Shown piece by piece: positions 19,161-27,925 of a DNA stretch of 64,000 nt. Below the pieces are notes generated by a model. The model did not search any database, had not been told where the DNA came from, and worked only from the letters and a program-made list of their open reading frames with translations. Source of the DNA: Alphaproteobacteria bacterium (lineage in GTDB: Bacteria; Pseudomonadota; Alphaproteobacteria; SMXP01); assembly GCA_028285305.1 (NCBI GenBank), contig JANQPV010000065.1, forward strand, positions 1-64,000, in the 5' to 3' direction. The position numbers were made by a program, and so were the translations under genes. Each line of letters begins with the position of its first letter. Within the stretch, counting starts at the first letter, position 1.

Positions 19161-19925
19161 TTGACACAGCCCGCTTCTGATAGACCCAATGAAAGTCCGA
19201 CCACCGACCCGGACGAAATCGCCAAGTTTTCGGCGATGGCTGCGGAGTGGTGGGATCCCAAGGGCAAATTCGCGCCCCTGCACAAGTTCAACCCCGTCCG
19301 CCTCAACTTTATTAAGGAAAAAACGTGCGCACGCTTCGACTTAGACTCCAAAGCCGAACGGCCGTTCGAGGGTCTGCGCATTCTCGACGTGGGGTGCGGC
19401 GGCGGCCTTCTTTGCGAGCCCCTGTCACGTCTCGGAGCGCATGTGACCGGCATCGACATGGCCGCGAAAAACATCCAAACTGCATCCATCCACGCGGAAC
19501 AAATGGGCTTACAGATCGATTATCGGCATACATCCGTCGAAGCGCTCGCGGAAACGGGAGCCGACGACTTCGATTTGGTTTTGAACATGGAAGTGGTGGA
19601 ACATGTTGCAGACGTGGATCTCTTTCTCAAAACATCCATGCGGATGGTGCGACCGAACGGCATGATGATTGTTGCGACCCTTAATCGAACTGCGAAAGCC
19701 TTTGCGCTTGCGATCGTGGGCGCTGAATATGTCCTTGGGTGGTTGCCACGCGGGACCCATCAATTTGAAAAATTTGTGCGGCCGGATGAAATCAAGTCTG
19801 CCCTTGCGACAGAAGGCGTCTCACTCGACCCCCCATATGGCGTGTCATACAATCCCTTGGCGGACCGATGGTCCCTGTCATCCGACGCAAGCGTCAACTA
19901 TATGATGGTGGCCTATAGAGACTAG
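19161..19925 (+). CDS. ubiG: Ubiquinone biosynthesis O-methyltransferase UbiG
   Basis: Performs both O-methylations of ubiquinone synthesis. The protein has the UbiG opening [19 protein letters not shown] and NPVRLNFI, motif [15 protein letters not shown], and the [10 protein letters not shown] motif. The TTG at 19161 (AGAAAGAGAG at 19142-19151) gives 254 aa, the family length; an in-frame GTG at 19098 adds 21 residues. It is divergent from lysC, a linkage typical of Rhizobiales. Confidence 0.92.
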   Translation: MTQPASDRPNESPTTDPDEIAKFSAMAAEWWDPKGKFAPLHKFNPVRLNFIKEKTCARFDLDSKAERPFEGLRILDVGCGGGLLCEPLSRLGAHVTGIDMAAKNIQTASIHAEQMGLQIDYRHTSVEALAETGADDFDLVLNMEVVEHVADVDLFLKTSMRMVRPNGMMIVATLNRTAKAFALAIVGAEYVLGWLPRGTHQFEKFVRPDEIKSALATEGVSLDPPYGVSYNPLADRWSLSSDASVNYMMVAYRD

Positions 19926-19936
19926 GGTTCCGTCCC

Positions 19937-20374
19937 CTATGCGGCATCCGCAGCAGAGGTCAGTGCAGCGACAATTTCTTCTACGGACATCGTCTTTAGA
20001 ACCTTGCCCACAACACGCTTGTCGTCGACATCCACAAGCAGCAGGACACCTGTTTTGACCGTATCTCCGAGCTCGGCTCGAACAGCCTCACCCACGCCCG
20101 CATTGTCTGCTGCGGCAAAAAAAGCGTCCGCGTCTCTGGCCGTGTAATCCAGAGTGATGAATGAGATACCATCGCCGAGCTCGGCCGCTTGGGCTTCCTT
20201 AACCTTTGGATCCAAGACTTTGCACGACCCGCACCAATCCGCATACACAAGGACCGCGGCCAATCGCGCCGTCTCTTCTGCTTGCACAGTTTCAGATTTA
20301 TAAATCTGGCCACTGATGAATAGCGCTGCGATCAGTGCAAAAACGTGGAAGACATTCGTTCGACGTACCATCAT
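19937..20374 (-). CDS. Secreted thioredoxin-fold protein
   Basis: A 145-aa protein with an N-terminal signal or anchor (about 8-23), then a thioredoxin-like domain with the redox motif WCGSCK (47-52) after VLVYADW. The usual cis-Pro region is replaced by KTGVLLLVD, so it is a divergent thioredoxin. It probably acts as a periplasmic thiol reductant or sensor. It is convergent with ubiG. Confidence 0.82.
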   Translation of the reverse strand: MMVRRTNVFHVFALIAALFISGQIYKSETVQAEETARLAAVLVYADWCGSCKVLDPKVKEAQAAELGDGISFITLDYTARDADAFFAAADNAGVGEAVRAELGDTVKTGVLLLVDVDDKRVVGKVLKTMSVEEIVAALTSAADAA

Positions 20375-20431
20375 GAGGCTCCGCTATCTTGATCCGAGCG
20401 TGAGGGTACGGACAGTTTCAATCAACTGCCA

Positions 20432-20447
20432 ATAACGAAGTCGTTAT
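20432..20447. promoter_or_regulatory. 16-bp palindrome upstream of the homocysteine methyltransferase
   Basis: ATAACGA and TCGTTAT are perfect arms around AG. It lies 100 bp before the methyltransferase start and within the divergent gap with the thioredoxin gene. The symmetry suggests an operator for a dimeric regulator; the protein is not known. No SAM riboswitch was recognised. Confidence 0.4.
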
Positions 20448-20547
20448 GGCACCTTCTGTCATAACTGAAACATTCGCGGCCAGGCGAGGACATCAACCGG
20501 AAACAGGAGATACGTAAATCCCGTGCCTGGAACGAAAGGATAAAGCG

Positions 20548-21516
20548 ATGACCTCTACGTATCGAAACGCCCTTCCCCAACTTGGGGCCACAAAGTTTTT
20601 GACCGACGGCGGCCTGGAAACAGTCCTCATTTTTCAAAGGAATCTGGAGCTGCCCGAGTTTGCTGCGTTCGATCTTTTGAAGTCTTTCGGTGGACGCCAA
20701 GAATTGTCGCGCTACTTTCACCCCTATATCGCAATTGCCCGCTATCATCAGATGGGCTTCGTCTTAGAGAGCCCTACCTGGCGGGCGAACCCCGATTGGG
20801 CGTCTAAACTCGGTTACGGCGCCGACCAGTTGGATCAGATCAACCGGCTGTCCATTCATCTCATGAGCGAGCTCAGGGTTCAGTTTGGAACCTCGCGAAC
20901 CCCGATGGTGATCAGCGGATGCGTAGGACCGCGGGACGACGGCTATAATCCGCACTCCTTTATGACACCTGAGGAGGCGCGCGACTATCACAGCGAGCAA
21001 GTGGCCTCGTTTGCTGAGACGAAGGCAGACATGGTTACGGGTATGACCATTACGTATGCAGAGGAAGCCATCGGATTAGCCAGAGCCGCGCGTGACGCCA
21101 ATATGCCGGTGGTCATTTCCTTTACGGTGGAAACGGACGGAAATCTGCCATCCGGTCAGCCCCTTGCAGACGCCATCGCTCAAGTCGATAGCGAAATAGT
21201 GCGGGAGCCCGCCTATTATATGGTGAACTGCGCCCACCCGACGCACTTTGCGCACATCCTTGACCATCAGGAACCGGCGATCAAACGGATTCGCGGCTTG
21301 CGCGCGAATGCGTCCTGCAAAAGCCATGCTGAGTTGGATGAAATGACCGAATTGGACGACGGACATCCGGACAAGCTCGGCCATCAGTACAAAGATTTAT
21401 TACGTCATCAACCCCAAATCACTGTTTTGGGTGGATGTTGCGGCACGGATCACCGGCATATTGCAGCGATCGCTCATGCCTGTGCGGATGAGCCGATGCC
21501 GGCGCAGGCGGCGTAA
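20548..21516 (+). CDS. Homocysteine S-methyltransferase family protein
   Basis: 322 aa of the zinc-dependent homocysteine methyltransferase barrel (Pfam S-methyl_trans). The N-terminus FLTDGGLETVLIFQ matches the family's LLDGGxxT opening. Zinc-ligand cysteines are expected in VNCAHP (about 227) and in GGCCGT (about 294-299), both present. Relatives use S-methylmethionine or SAM as donor, like MmuM. It is monocistronic, ending in a strong hairpin. The donor cannot be told from sequence. Confidence 0.87.
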   Translation: MTSTYRNALPQLGATKFLTDGGLETVLIFQRNLELPEFAAFDLLKSFGGRQELSRYFHPYIAIARYHQMGFVLESPTWRANPDWASKLGYGADQLDQINRLSIHLMSELRVQFGTSRTPMVISGCVGPRDDGYNPHSFMTPEEARDYHSEQVASFAETKADMVTGMTITYAEEAIGLARAARDANMPVVISFTVETDGNLPSGQPLADAIAQVDSEIVREPAYYMVNCAHPTHFAHILDHQEPAIKRIRGLRANASCKSHAELDEMTELDDGHPDKLGHQYKDLLRHQPQITVLGGCCGTDHRHIAAIAHACADEPMPAQAA

Positions 21517-21548
21517 CTACACCCTACGTCATCAGCGCTTGCTAGTCT

Positions 21549-21577
21549 GGGCGGCGGAGTTCGCTCCGCCGCCCAAA
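21549..21577. terminator. Strong hairpin with UUCG tetraloop between convergent genes
   Basis: GGGCGGCGGAG (21549-21559) and CTCCGCCGCCC (21564-21574) form a perfect 11-bp GC stem closed by TTCG. It lies 33 bp after the methyltransferase stop and 14 bp before the convergent Rieske gene stop. The T run is poor on both strands (AAA follows on plus), so termination may be inefficient or rely on the stem alone. Confidence 0.65.
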
Positions 21578-21587
21578 GCCGTGTTTC

Positions 21588-22811
21588 CTACTCGGCCGCC
21601 TGAGCAGTAATGCCGGTATAGCGCTCCGCAGACGCGAAGAGGTCGTTCAAGTCTTCGTCTTTGGTTTCCATGATCTTGGCCAGCCAGCCGTGGAAGCGTT
21701 GTCCGCCTTCCTCGTTCCGGCCAAAGAGCACATGACTGCGAAGACCGGTTTGAAGCGCCCGCTGCTGTTTCAAGCCCGTATAGTAGTCTTCTTCTTCGAC
21801 CACATATTCCAACAATTTGAACTGAGCGTGGGCAAATCCCTTTTGCTCCTCGTTGGGCGTCTTTTCCATGAGATAGTATTGCGTTGTGAAGCTTTCGAGG
21901 GCCGTCTCGCCGGGCATCAATTGGGACAGCATGACGCCGCGCCCGCCGCCGCCATCAAAGGAGGCAATAGAGATGTGCGGGAAGATGGTCCATACGCCGC
22001 TGAGCAATTGCGGCATTGTGTATTGATCGGCGGTCACTCCCTCATCAATTCCCGACTGTCCCCGATCCGGAGCCATGACACGGGTGTGGGGCCCCCATGA
22101 ATAATAGTTGGCGCGGAACGCAAAATCTGGTCCGAACGTGTCCTTATGCAGAATGGGCAAATGATAGAAGTCCAAGTAGCCGTCATAGGCGATTTTCCAG
22201 TTGGGTCCTCGCAGCGTGCGCCGCTCGAAGAGGATCCAATCCTTAAAGCCGAAATGCTCGAGGAAACCGTCATACCCGCAGAGGAACGTGTCAATGTCGA
22301 GCGGCGAAGCAGGATCCAGAATGACCCAGATAAGACCTGCTCGTTCGGCGCATTTCAGTTCGATTAATCCGTGACAAGATTTGTCAATCTCGCCAAAGTT
22401 CTGACCGTCCGCAACGCCCATGAGACTTCCGTCAGACGCGAACGTCCAACCATGGTAGGGACACGTAAAGCGATGAGTGTCGGTTCCTAGCCCCTCTCGC
22501 AGGATTTGTGCACCCCGATGCGAGCACGAATTGACAAAGGCCTTCACCTCACCTTGCTTATTCCGAGTCATGATGACCGGCACCCCGACGGCCTCGCACG
22601 CTTTGTAGTCGCCGGGATTGGGAAGCTCACCAGTAACACCCAAAAGAAGAGGCATCCGCTTGAAGACGAGAGCTTTTTCGCGTTGGCTGCGCTCTTCGTC
22701 GAGATAGTTCTCTACTGGAACCCGAAAGACATCATCGGCCACTTCCATCGTGCCGGCATCGGCATGCCGCGTGGAATGTTCGGCCATTTTCACGAGAGTT
22801 TCTTTGGACAC
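21588..22811 (-). CDS. Rieske non-heme iron oxygenase, large-subunit type
   Basis: 407 aa. The [2Fe-2S] Rieske centre is complete: Cys96 and His98 in NSCSHRG, Cys117 and His120 in TCPYHGW. The mononuclear iron site is indicated by His217 and His222 in DFYHLPILHKDTFG, and a bridging Asp precedes it in AYDGYLDFYH. Such enzymes hydroxylate aromatic rings, steroids or other hydrophobic substrates, using a separate reductase, which is not in the window. The gene follows an alpha/beta hydrolase on the same strand. The substrate is unknown. Confidence 0.88.
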   Translation of the reverse strand: MSKETLVKMAEHSTRHADAGTMEVADDVFRVPVENYLDEERSQREKALVFKRMPLLLGVTGELPNPGDYKACEAVGVPVIMTRNKQGEVKAFVNSCSHRGAQILREGLGTDTHRFTCPYHGWTFASDGSLMGVADGQNFGEIDKSCHGLIELKCAERAGLIWVILDPASPLDIDTFLCGYDGFLEHFGFKDWILFERRTLRGPNWKIAYDGYLDFYHLPILHKDTFGPDFAFRANYYSWGPHTRVMAPDRGQSGIDEGVTADQYTMPQLLSGVWTIFPHISIASFDGGGGRGVMLSQLMPGETALESFTTQYYLMEKTPNEEQKGFAHAQFKLLEYVVEEEDYYTGLKQQRALQTGLRSHVLFGRNEEGGQRFHGWLAKIMETKDEDLNDLFASAERYTGITAQAAE

Positions 22812-22907
22812 TGCTTCCTCCTTGCCTCAGTCGCGCCCGCCGGCGCCGCTCAGGGCCAAATTAACCAATACCGGTTCGTTGGCCACTCTCTGATTGAGAG
22901 GGACTCT
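22812..22907. promoter_or_regulatory. CTCTC-rich inverted repeats before the Rieske gene
   Basis: In 22886-22909 an ACTCTCT unit occurs twice (22885-22891 and 22903-22909) with CTCTC and GAGAG arms that can pair two ways: CTCTC-TGATT-GAGAG and GAGAG-GGA-CTCTC. It sits at the hydrolase stop, so it could attenuate transcription into the Rieske gene or be an operator for it. Confidence 0.3.
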
Positions 22908-23849
22908 CTAACTGTTGGCCCAAACAGTCAAGACTGACTTTATTGCGCTGGCATAAGCAATCGGCTGGTCCAGCATGAGGTGGTGGTGCGCGTCGGGCAC
23001 CTCGACGATGGGCAGCGGGCCCTTTGACAATTCACGCAAGTAGGCGGCCGAATCGCGTGTGAACAACGAACTGTGTTCGCCATAAATAATCGCCTTCGGT
23101 AAAGGAATGTCGGCGAACCGCTGGGGTTGTTGCATCCAGGCCTCCATCGTGCGGATATCGCGATTGAAGATGCTGGGATGGAATTTCCAGGTCCATCCTC
23201 CCTCAACTTTCTTGAGAGAATGGTACGCTAAGTACTTAAAAAGAAACTCGTTTTCGCAAGGCTGTTCCGGCTGAAGACGAAAGCGGCCCATGGCGGTTTC
23301 CAAATCCGGGTAGATCTTGTTTTGCTGGGGGACGGTGTTTTGGCGGCGCTCCATCCGCTCGCCCATATGTTCCTTTATGGCGTCGGGCCGCATCATCATC
23401 ATGTCCGTGAGCGCCAGTCCGGCGAATTTGTCCGGATGAAGTTCGATGGCGCCCATGGCAACGCCACCGCCGTAGCTATGCGGGACCAGAAACGGTTGCC
23501 GACCCTCATCAAACAGGCCTGTCTCTTCGGCGACCGCAAGCAGATCAACGGCCTGGGTCTCCGCGTCGTACGACTCCCTGGTCCCAGACTCGCCCATTCC
23601 GGCAAGATCATAAGCGACCACATGGAATTCGTCGGTCAGAAGAGGCGCGATGAAGGCGAAGCAGCGCGCGTGAGCCAGGAATCCGTGCATGAGCAGGACC
23701 CCGGGTTTTTCCGGATCGCCCCAGCGGAAATAGTGGATGGGCACTCCATCCGCATCGGCATAGCCTTCTTCACGTTCCTGCACCATGGCGCGGCGGAACC
23801 AGGCAGGCGTGTCCGGTCCCAGATCGGGCGTGTCGTCTATTTGCAGCAA
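22908..23849 (-). CDS. Alpha/beta hydrolase
   Basis: 313 aa of the alpha/beta-hydrolase fold. The oxyanion region is LLMHGFLAHAR; the nucleophile elbow is VPHSYGGG (Ser in the H-S-Y-G context, with Pro in place of the first Gly of GxSxG); the acid is probably in YGEHSS and the His in PDAHHHLMLDQP. It is cytoplasmic (no signal peptide). It is 11 bp downstream of a small unknown gene and upstream of the Rieske oxygenase, so an ester or ring-fission product may be its substrate. Confidence 0.82.
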   Translation of the reverse strand: MLQIDDTPDLGPDTPAWFRRAMVQEREEGYADADGVPIHYFRWGDPEKPGVLLMHGFLAHARCFAFIAPLLTDEFHVVAYDLAGMGESGTRESYDAETQAVDLLAVAEETGLFDEGRQPFLVPHSYGGGVAMGAIELHPDKFAGLALTDMMMMRPDAIKEHMGERMERRQNTVPQQNKIYPDLETAMGRFRLQPEQPCENEFLFKYLAYHSLKKVEGGWTWKFHPSIFNRDIRTMEAWMQQPQRFADIPLPKAIIYGEHSSLFTRDSAAYLRELSKGPLPIVEVPDAHHHLMLDQPIAYASAIKSVLTVWANS

Positions 23850-23860
23850 TCGAGTTCCCC

Positions 23861-24259
23861 TTATGCGATATCACTTTTGGCGGCTTCAAACCGATCTAAA
23901 GCTGTCTGCGCCAAACCGCGAACTTCCCGCCACTCTTCCCGGTGCTTTAATCCACGAACTGACCAAAGTTCTGATTGACCGTTCTCACTCATACGGTCCA
24001 ACTTACTATCCAAAGCTTTTACCGCCTCTATAAAATCTGACGAAAGCCCATCCGGAGCGACATCCAAAATGAAGATAGAATCTTCGAGTTCCAGCGCTAG
24101 CTCGTCTACATTGAATTCGTTCCATTCCTGCTTCGTAATCGGGGCAAACCGATGGAGTTTATTCAGGTACTGGGCTTGTTCGCCGGGTTCTGCTGCCAGA
24201 TTTCGTAGAGCAAGAATCAATTCGTGCAAAACCAATGAGTGGTTTTCGTTCTTGCTCAT
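23861..24259 (-). CDS. Conserved-looking protein of unknown function
   Basis: A 132-aa acidic, helical, soluble protein with no motif I recognise. Charged heptad-like stretches (FNVDELALELEDSI; FIEAVKALDSKLDRM) suggest helical hairpins. It is packed tightly between ecm (14 bp upstream) and the hydrolase (11 bp downstream), which supports a real gene cotranscribed with ecm. Confidence 0.65.
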   Translation of the reverse strand: MSKNENHSLVLHELILALRNLAAEPGEQAQYLNKLHRFAPITKQEWNEFNVDELALELEDSIFILDVAPDGLSSDFIEAVKALDSKLDRMSENGQSELWSVRGLKHREEWREVRGLAQTALDRFEAAKSDIA

Positions 24260-24273
24260 TTTTAAGAAGACCC

Positions 24274-26286
24274 TTAGGCCGCCTTTTCCGTTCCTGACTG
24301 AACCACAGCGACGATATCGGCCATGATGTCCGTCAGCTGAAAGTCTTTGGGTGTGTAAACCCGACTAACCCCGGCGGCTTTCAGTACAGCTTCATCTTCA
24401 GGCGGAATAATGCCACCCACCACTACCGGAACGTCGGCTAGGCCCGATCGGCGCATACGGTCCATGACGTCCTTTACAAGCGGCACGTGAGAGCCGGAGA
24501 GAATCGAAAGACCAACCACATGCACGCCCTCTTCCAAGGCGGCATTGACGATCTGTGCAGGCGTCAAGCGAATGCCTTCGTAGACAACCTCCATGCCGCA
24601 ATCCCTGGCACGGACCGCAATTTGCTCCGCACCGTTGGAATGACCGTCGAGGCCCGGTTTACCCACAAGAAACTTGAGGCGGCGTCCGAGCTGCTCCGAA
24701 GTCTTCTCAACAGCTTCGCGCACACGAATGATGTCTTCTCCATTATCGGGACGCGCCGCGCCGCCCACACCGGTGGGCGCGCGATACTCGCCAAACACGT
24801 CGCGAAGGATACCGCCCCATTCGCCGGTGGTTACGCCCGCCTTCGCGGCCGCGATCGAAGAGGGCATGATGTTCGTTCCCTCTTGTGCGGCGGCACGGAC
24901 AGCCTCCAAAGCGGCTTTTACGTCCCGATCGTTTCTCCCATTCCGCCAGGCGTTCAAGGCCGCGATTTGATCGGCTTCGACGGACTCAGGCACGGTGAGA
25001 ATGCCGCCATCACTGCCGGCCGCAAGTGGTGACGGCTCGGTTTCTTGGTACGCATTCACGCCGACGACCACTTGATCGCCCGCTTCGATCATTTGCAGGC
25101 GCTCAGTGTTGGATTCCACGAGTTTGCGTTTCATGTAACTTGAGTCGATGGCCGCCACGGCGCCGCCCATTTCGTCGATCCGGCGCAACTCTTCGCGGGC
25201 TTCTTCTTTGAGTTGCTCGACCCGCGCTTCGATCTCTTTGGAGCCGGTAAAAATGTCGCCGAACTCGAGTAAATCGGTCTCCATGGCGACGATCTGTTGT
25301 ATACGGAGCGACCATTGCTGATCCCAAGGCCGCGGCAAACCCAGCGCCTCGTTCCAAGCCGGCAACTGCACGGCGCGTGCGCGCGCATCCTTGGACATTA
25401 CAACACCCAGCATTTCGATCAGGATACGGTAGACATTGTTCTCCGGCTGTTGCTCCGTCAGTCCCAGTGAATTCACCTGCACGCCATAGCGGAAACGGCG
25501 AAACTTTGGGTCTTCAACACCATAACGGTGCTGACAAATTTCGTCCCACAAATCAACGAACGCCCGCATCTTGCAGATTTCAGTGATAAAGCGGATGCCC
25601 GAATTCACGAAGAAGCTGATCCGGCCGACGAGGCGAGGAAAATCCTCATCCGGAACAACTCCGGATGCTTTAACCGCATCAAGGACTGCGACGGCGTTTG
25701 CAAGCGCAAAGGCGAGTTCTTGCACCGGCGTGGCGCCCGCTTCCTGAAGATGGTACGAGCAGATATTGGTCGGGTTCCACTTGGGAACTTCTTTGTAGGT
25801 ATACGTAATAATATCCGTCGTCAGGCGCATGCTGGCATCCGGCGGAAAAATGTAGGTTCCGCGGGACAAATATTCTTTCATTAGATCATTTTGAGTGGTG
25901 CCTTGCAGCTTTTCCGGTGAGACACCTTGTTCCTGTGCGGCCGCGATATAGAGCGACATCAGCCAGGCGGCCGTGGCGTTGATCGTCATGCTGGTGTTCA
26001 TGCGGTCGAGCGGGATTTGATCGAACAATGTTCGCATATCCCCCAAGTGAGAAACGGGGACACCGACCTTGCCGACTTCGCCGCGGGCCAGCACATGGTC
26101 CGAATCGTAGCCGGTTTGGGTCGGCAGATCGAACGCGATGGATAGGCCGGTTTGGCCCTTCTCCAAGTTCTTCCGGTACAGTTCATTTGATGCTTTTGCG
26201 GTTGAATGGCCCGCATATGTTCGGAATATCCACGGCCGGTCCTTTTGCCGAACAGCACTCTCGTTGGGCGTTTTCGTCTCTGTCAT
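24274..26286 (-). CDS. ecm: Ethylmalonyl-CoA mutase
   Basis: Adenosylcobalamin enzyme that converts (2R)-ethylmalonyl-CoA to methylsuccinyl-CoA in the ethylmalonyl-CoA pathway. The 670-aa protein matches Rhodobacter Ecm through WIFRTYAGHSTAKASN, GQTGLSIAFDLPTQTGYDSD and VQVNSLGLTEQQPENN, features that separate it from methylmalonyl-CoA mutase. The C-terminal B12 domain has the DGHSNGAEQIA cobalamin motif. ATG at 26286 is preferred; TTG at 26316, preceded by GAAAGAG, would add ten residues. It diverges from ccr, its pathway partner. Confidence 0.94.
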   Translation of the reverse strand: MTETKTPNESAVRQKDRPWIFRTYAGHSTAKASNELYRKNLEKGQTGLSIAFDLPTQTGYDSDHVLARGEVGKVGVPVSHLGDMRTLFDQIPLDRMNTSMTINATAAWLMSLYIAAAQEQGVSPEKLQGTTQNDLMKEYLSRGTYIFPPDASMRLTTDIITYTYKEVPKWNPTNICSYHLQEAGATPVQELAFALANAVAVLDAVKASGVVPDEDFPRLVGRISFFVNSGIRFITEICKMRAFVDLWDEICQHRYGVEDPKFRRFRYGVQVNSLGLTEQQPENNVYRILIEMLGVVMSKDARARAVQLPAWNEALGLPRPWDQQWSLRIQQIVAMETDLLEFGDIFTGSKEIEARVEQLKEEAREELRRIDEMGGAVAAIDSSYMKRKLVESNTERLQMIEAGDQVVVGVNAYQETEPSPLAAGSDGGILTVPESVEADQIAALNAWRNGRNDRDVKAALEAVRAAAQEGTNIMPSSIAAAKAGVTTGEWGGILRDVFGEYRAPTGVGGAARPDNGEDIIRVREAVEKTSEQLGRRLKFLVGKPGLDGHSNGAEQIAVRARDCGMEVVYEGIRLTPAQIVNAALEEGVHVVGLSILSGSHVPLVKDVMDRMRRSGLADVPVVVGGIIPPEDEAVLKAAGVSRVYTPKDFQLTDIMADIVAVVQSGTEKAA

Positions 26287-26316
26287 TGCGTTTCTAATCT
26301 TGCTCTCGCGCCTCAA

Positions 26317-26508
26317 TACTCTTTCAATTCTTGCGAGTTTGTTTTCAAAAATGATCGCTTTAATGTATTAGTATGCCAGTTCGCGTATTGCGGCGCAAAA
26401 AAAAGGACTTGCATGTTGGACGGCACTTCCCTTTCATAGCGCGCTACTGACAAGAAGTCATTCTTCTCAGCGAGGGAAGAGCAACGGACGGTAAATAGGA
26501 GGGTTGTT
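26317..26508. promoter_or_regulatory. Divergent ecm/ccr promoter region
   Basis: About 190 bp between the two starts. TTGCG-G-CGCAA (26388-26398) is an 11-bp palindrome in its centre, a plausible site for a regulator coordinating both carboxylase and mutase genes. RamB-type regulators of this pathway bind TTGC/GCAA-like sites in relatives, but assignment to that family is a guess. The ccr ribosome site TAGGAGG is at 26496-26502. Confidence 0.4.
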
Positions 26509-27813
26509 ATGGCACCGACGGCATCGGCGGCTGCGGAAACGGTCGTTAGCCCGCAAGGGCCTCTCAAGGATCTCTATGAAGTGGGCGAAATCCCTCCTTT
26601 GGGGCACGTTCCCGAAAAGATGTATGCCTGGGCGATTCGTAAAGAACGCCATGGGCCGCCAGAGCAAGCGATGCAGTTGGAAGTCTTACCCACCTGGAAG
26701 CTGGACAGCAACGAGGTCCTTGTTTTGGTGATGGCGGCCGGCGTCAATTACAACGGCGTCTGGGCGTCTCTCGGCGAACCCATCTCAACTCTAGACGGTC
26801 ATGACAGCCCGTTTCATATCGCCGGTTCCGATGCGTCCGGTGTGATTTATGCGGTCGGCGACAAGGTCAAGCGCTGGAAGGTCGGCGACGAAGTGGTGAT
26901 TCATTGCAATCAAGACGACGGGGACGACGAGGAATGTAACGGCGGCGACCCGATGTTTTCGACGAGCCAACGCATCTGGGGATACGAAACCCCTGACGGC
27001 TCGTTTGCGCAGTTTGCCAAGGTTCAGGCGCAGCAACTCATGCCCCGCCCCAAACACCTGACGTGGGAAGAGGCAGCCTGCTACACGCTGACGCTGGCAA
27101 CCACCTACAGGATGCTGTTCGGCCATCGGCCGCACATCCTCAAGCCGGGTCAAAATGTGTTGGTCTGGGGGGCGTCTGGTGGCCTTGGGTCGTTTGCGGT
27201 CCAGCTCTGCGCGGTTTCGGGCGCCAATGCAATCGGCGTGATCTCAGATGAAGACAAGCGCGATTTCGTGATGTCCATGGGCGCCAAAGGGATTATCAAC
27301 AGAAAAGACTTCAAGTGCTGGGGGCAACTGCCGCCCGTTAACTCACCGGAATTCGCGGACTGGACCAAAGAAGCTCGTAAGTTCGGTAAAGCCATTTGGG
27401 ACATTACGGGCAAGGGCGTCGACGTGGACATCGTTTTCGAGCATCCAGGTGAAGCAACCTTCCCGGTTTCATGCCTGGTTGCCAAGCGCGGCGGCATGGT
27501 TGTCTTTTGTGCAGGTACGACGGGATTCAATCTGACCTTCGATGCGCGCTATGTGTGGATGCGCCAAAAGCGGATCCAGGGATCCCATTTTGCGCACCTT
27601 GCCCAAGCAAGCGCGGCGAACAAACTCGTCATCGATCGGCGCATTGATCCGTGTATGTCAGAAGTCTTCGCTTGGAAAGATATTCCCAAGGCCCACACGA
27701 AGATGTGGAACAACGAACACTTGCCCGGCAATATGGCCGTTCTTGTGTCCGCGAAGTATCCAGGGCTCCGTACGGTTGAAGATTGTATCGAGGCAGGCAA
27801 CTCGGCGGCGTAA
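26509..27813 (+). CDS. ccr: Crotonyl-CoA carboxylase/reductase
   Basis: Reductive carboxylase that makes (2S)-ethylmalonyl-CoA from crotonyl-CoA, CO2 and NADPH, the key enzyme of the ethylmalonyl-CoA pathway. 434 aa, medium-chain dehydrogenase fold. Visible family segments include GVNYNGVWA (with the CO2-binding Asn expected here), the nucleotide motif WGASGGLGSFAVQL, and the C-terminal HFAHLAQA (with the conserved His that helps hold CO2). The ribosome site is consensus. Divergent from ecm. Family assignment is firm; residue roles are from known Ccr structures. Confidence 0.95.
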   Translation: MAPTASAAAETVVSPQGPLKDLYEVGEIPPLGHVPEKMYAWAIRKERHGPPEQAMQLEVLPTWKLDSNEVLVLVMAAGVNYNGVWASLGEPISTLDGHDSPFHIAGSDASGVIYAVGDKVKRWKVGDEVVIHCNQDDGDDEECNGGDPMFSTSQRIWGYETPDGSFAQFAKVQAQQLMPRPKHLTWEEAACYTLTLATTYRMLFGHRPHILKPGQNVLVWGASGGLGSFAVQLCAVSGANAIGVISDEDKRDFVMSMGAKGIINRKDFKCWGQLPPVNSPEFADWTKEARKFGKAIWDITGKGVDVDIVFEHPGEATFPVSCLVAKRGGMVVFCAGTTGFNLTFDARYVWMRQKRIQGSHFAHLAQASAANKLVIDRRIDPCMSEVFAWKDIPKAHTKMWNNEHLPGNMAVLVSAKYPGLRTVEDCIEAGNSAA

Positions 27814-27816
27814 ATT

Positions 27817-27845
27817 TCTGACGCATTTTGCGGGCGCTCGTCAGA
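27817..27845 (+). terminator. Weak hairpin after ccr
   Basis: TCTGACG (27817-27823) can pair with CGTCAGA (27839-27845) across a 15-base loop. No T run follows, so termination is doubtful. Confidence 0.3.
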
Positions 27846-27925
27846 GTTGAACGACGGGCGTGCGGAACCGCCTAGACATTCGTATCCGTTTGGATAACGT
27901 CAGGCCCATCAGCGCTAGGTGGGTT

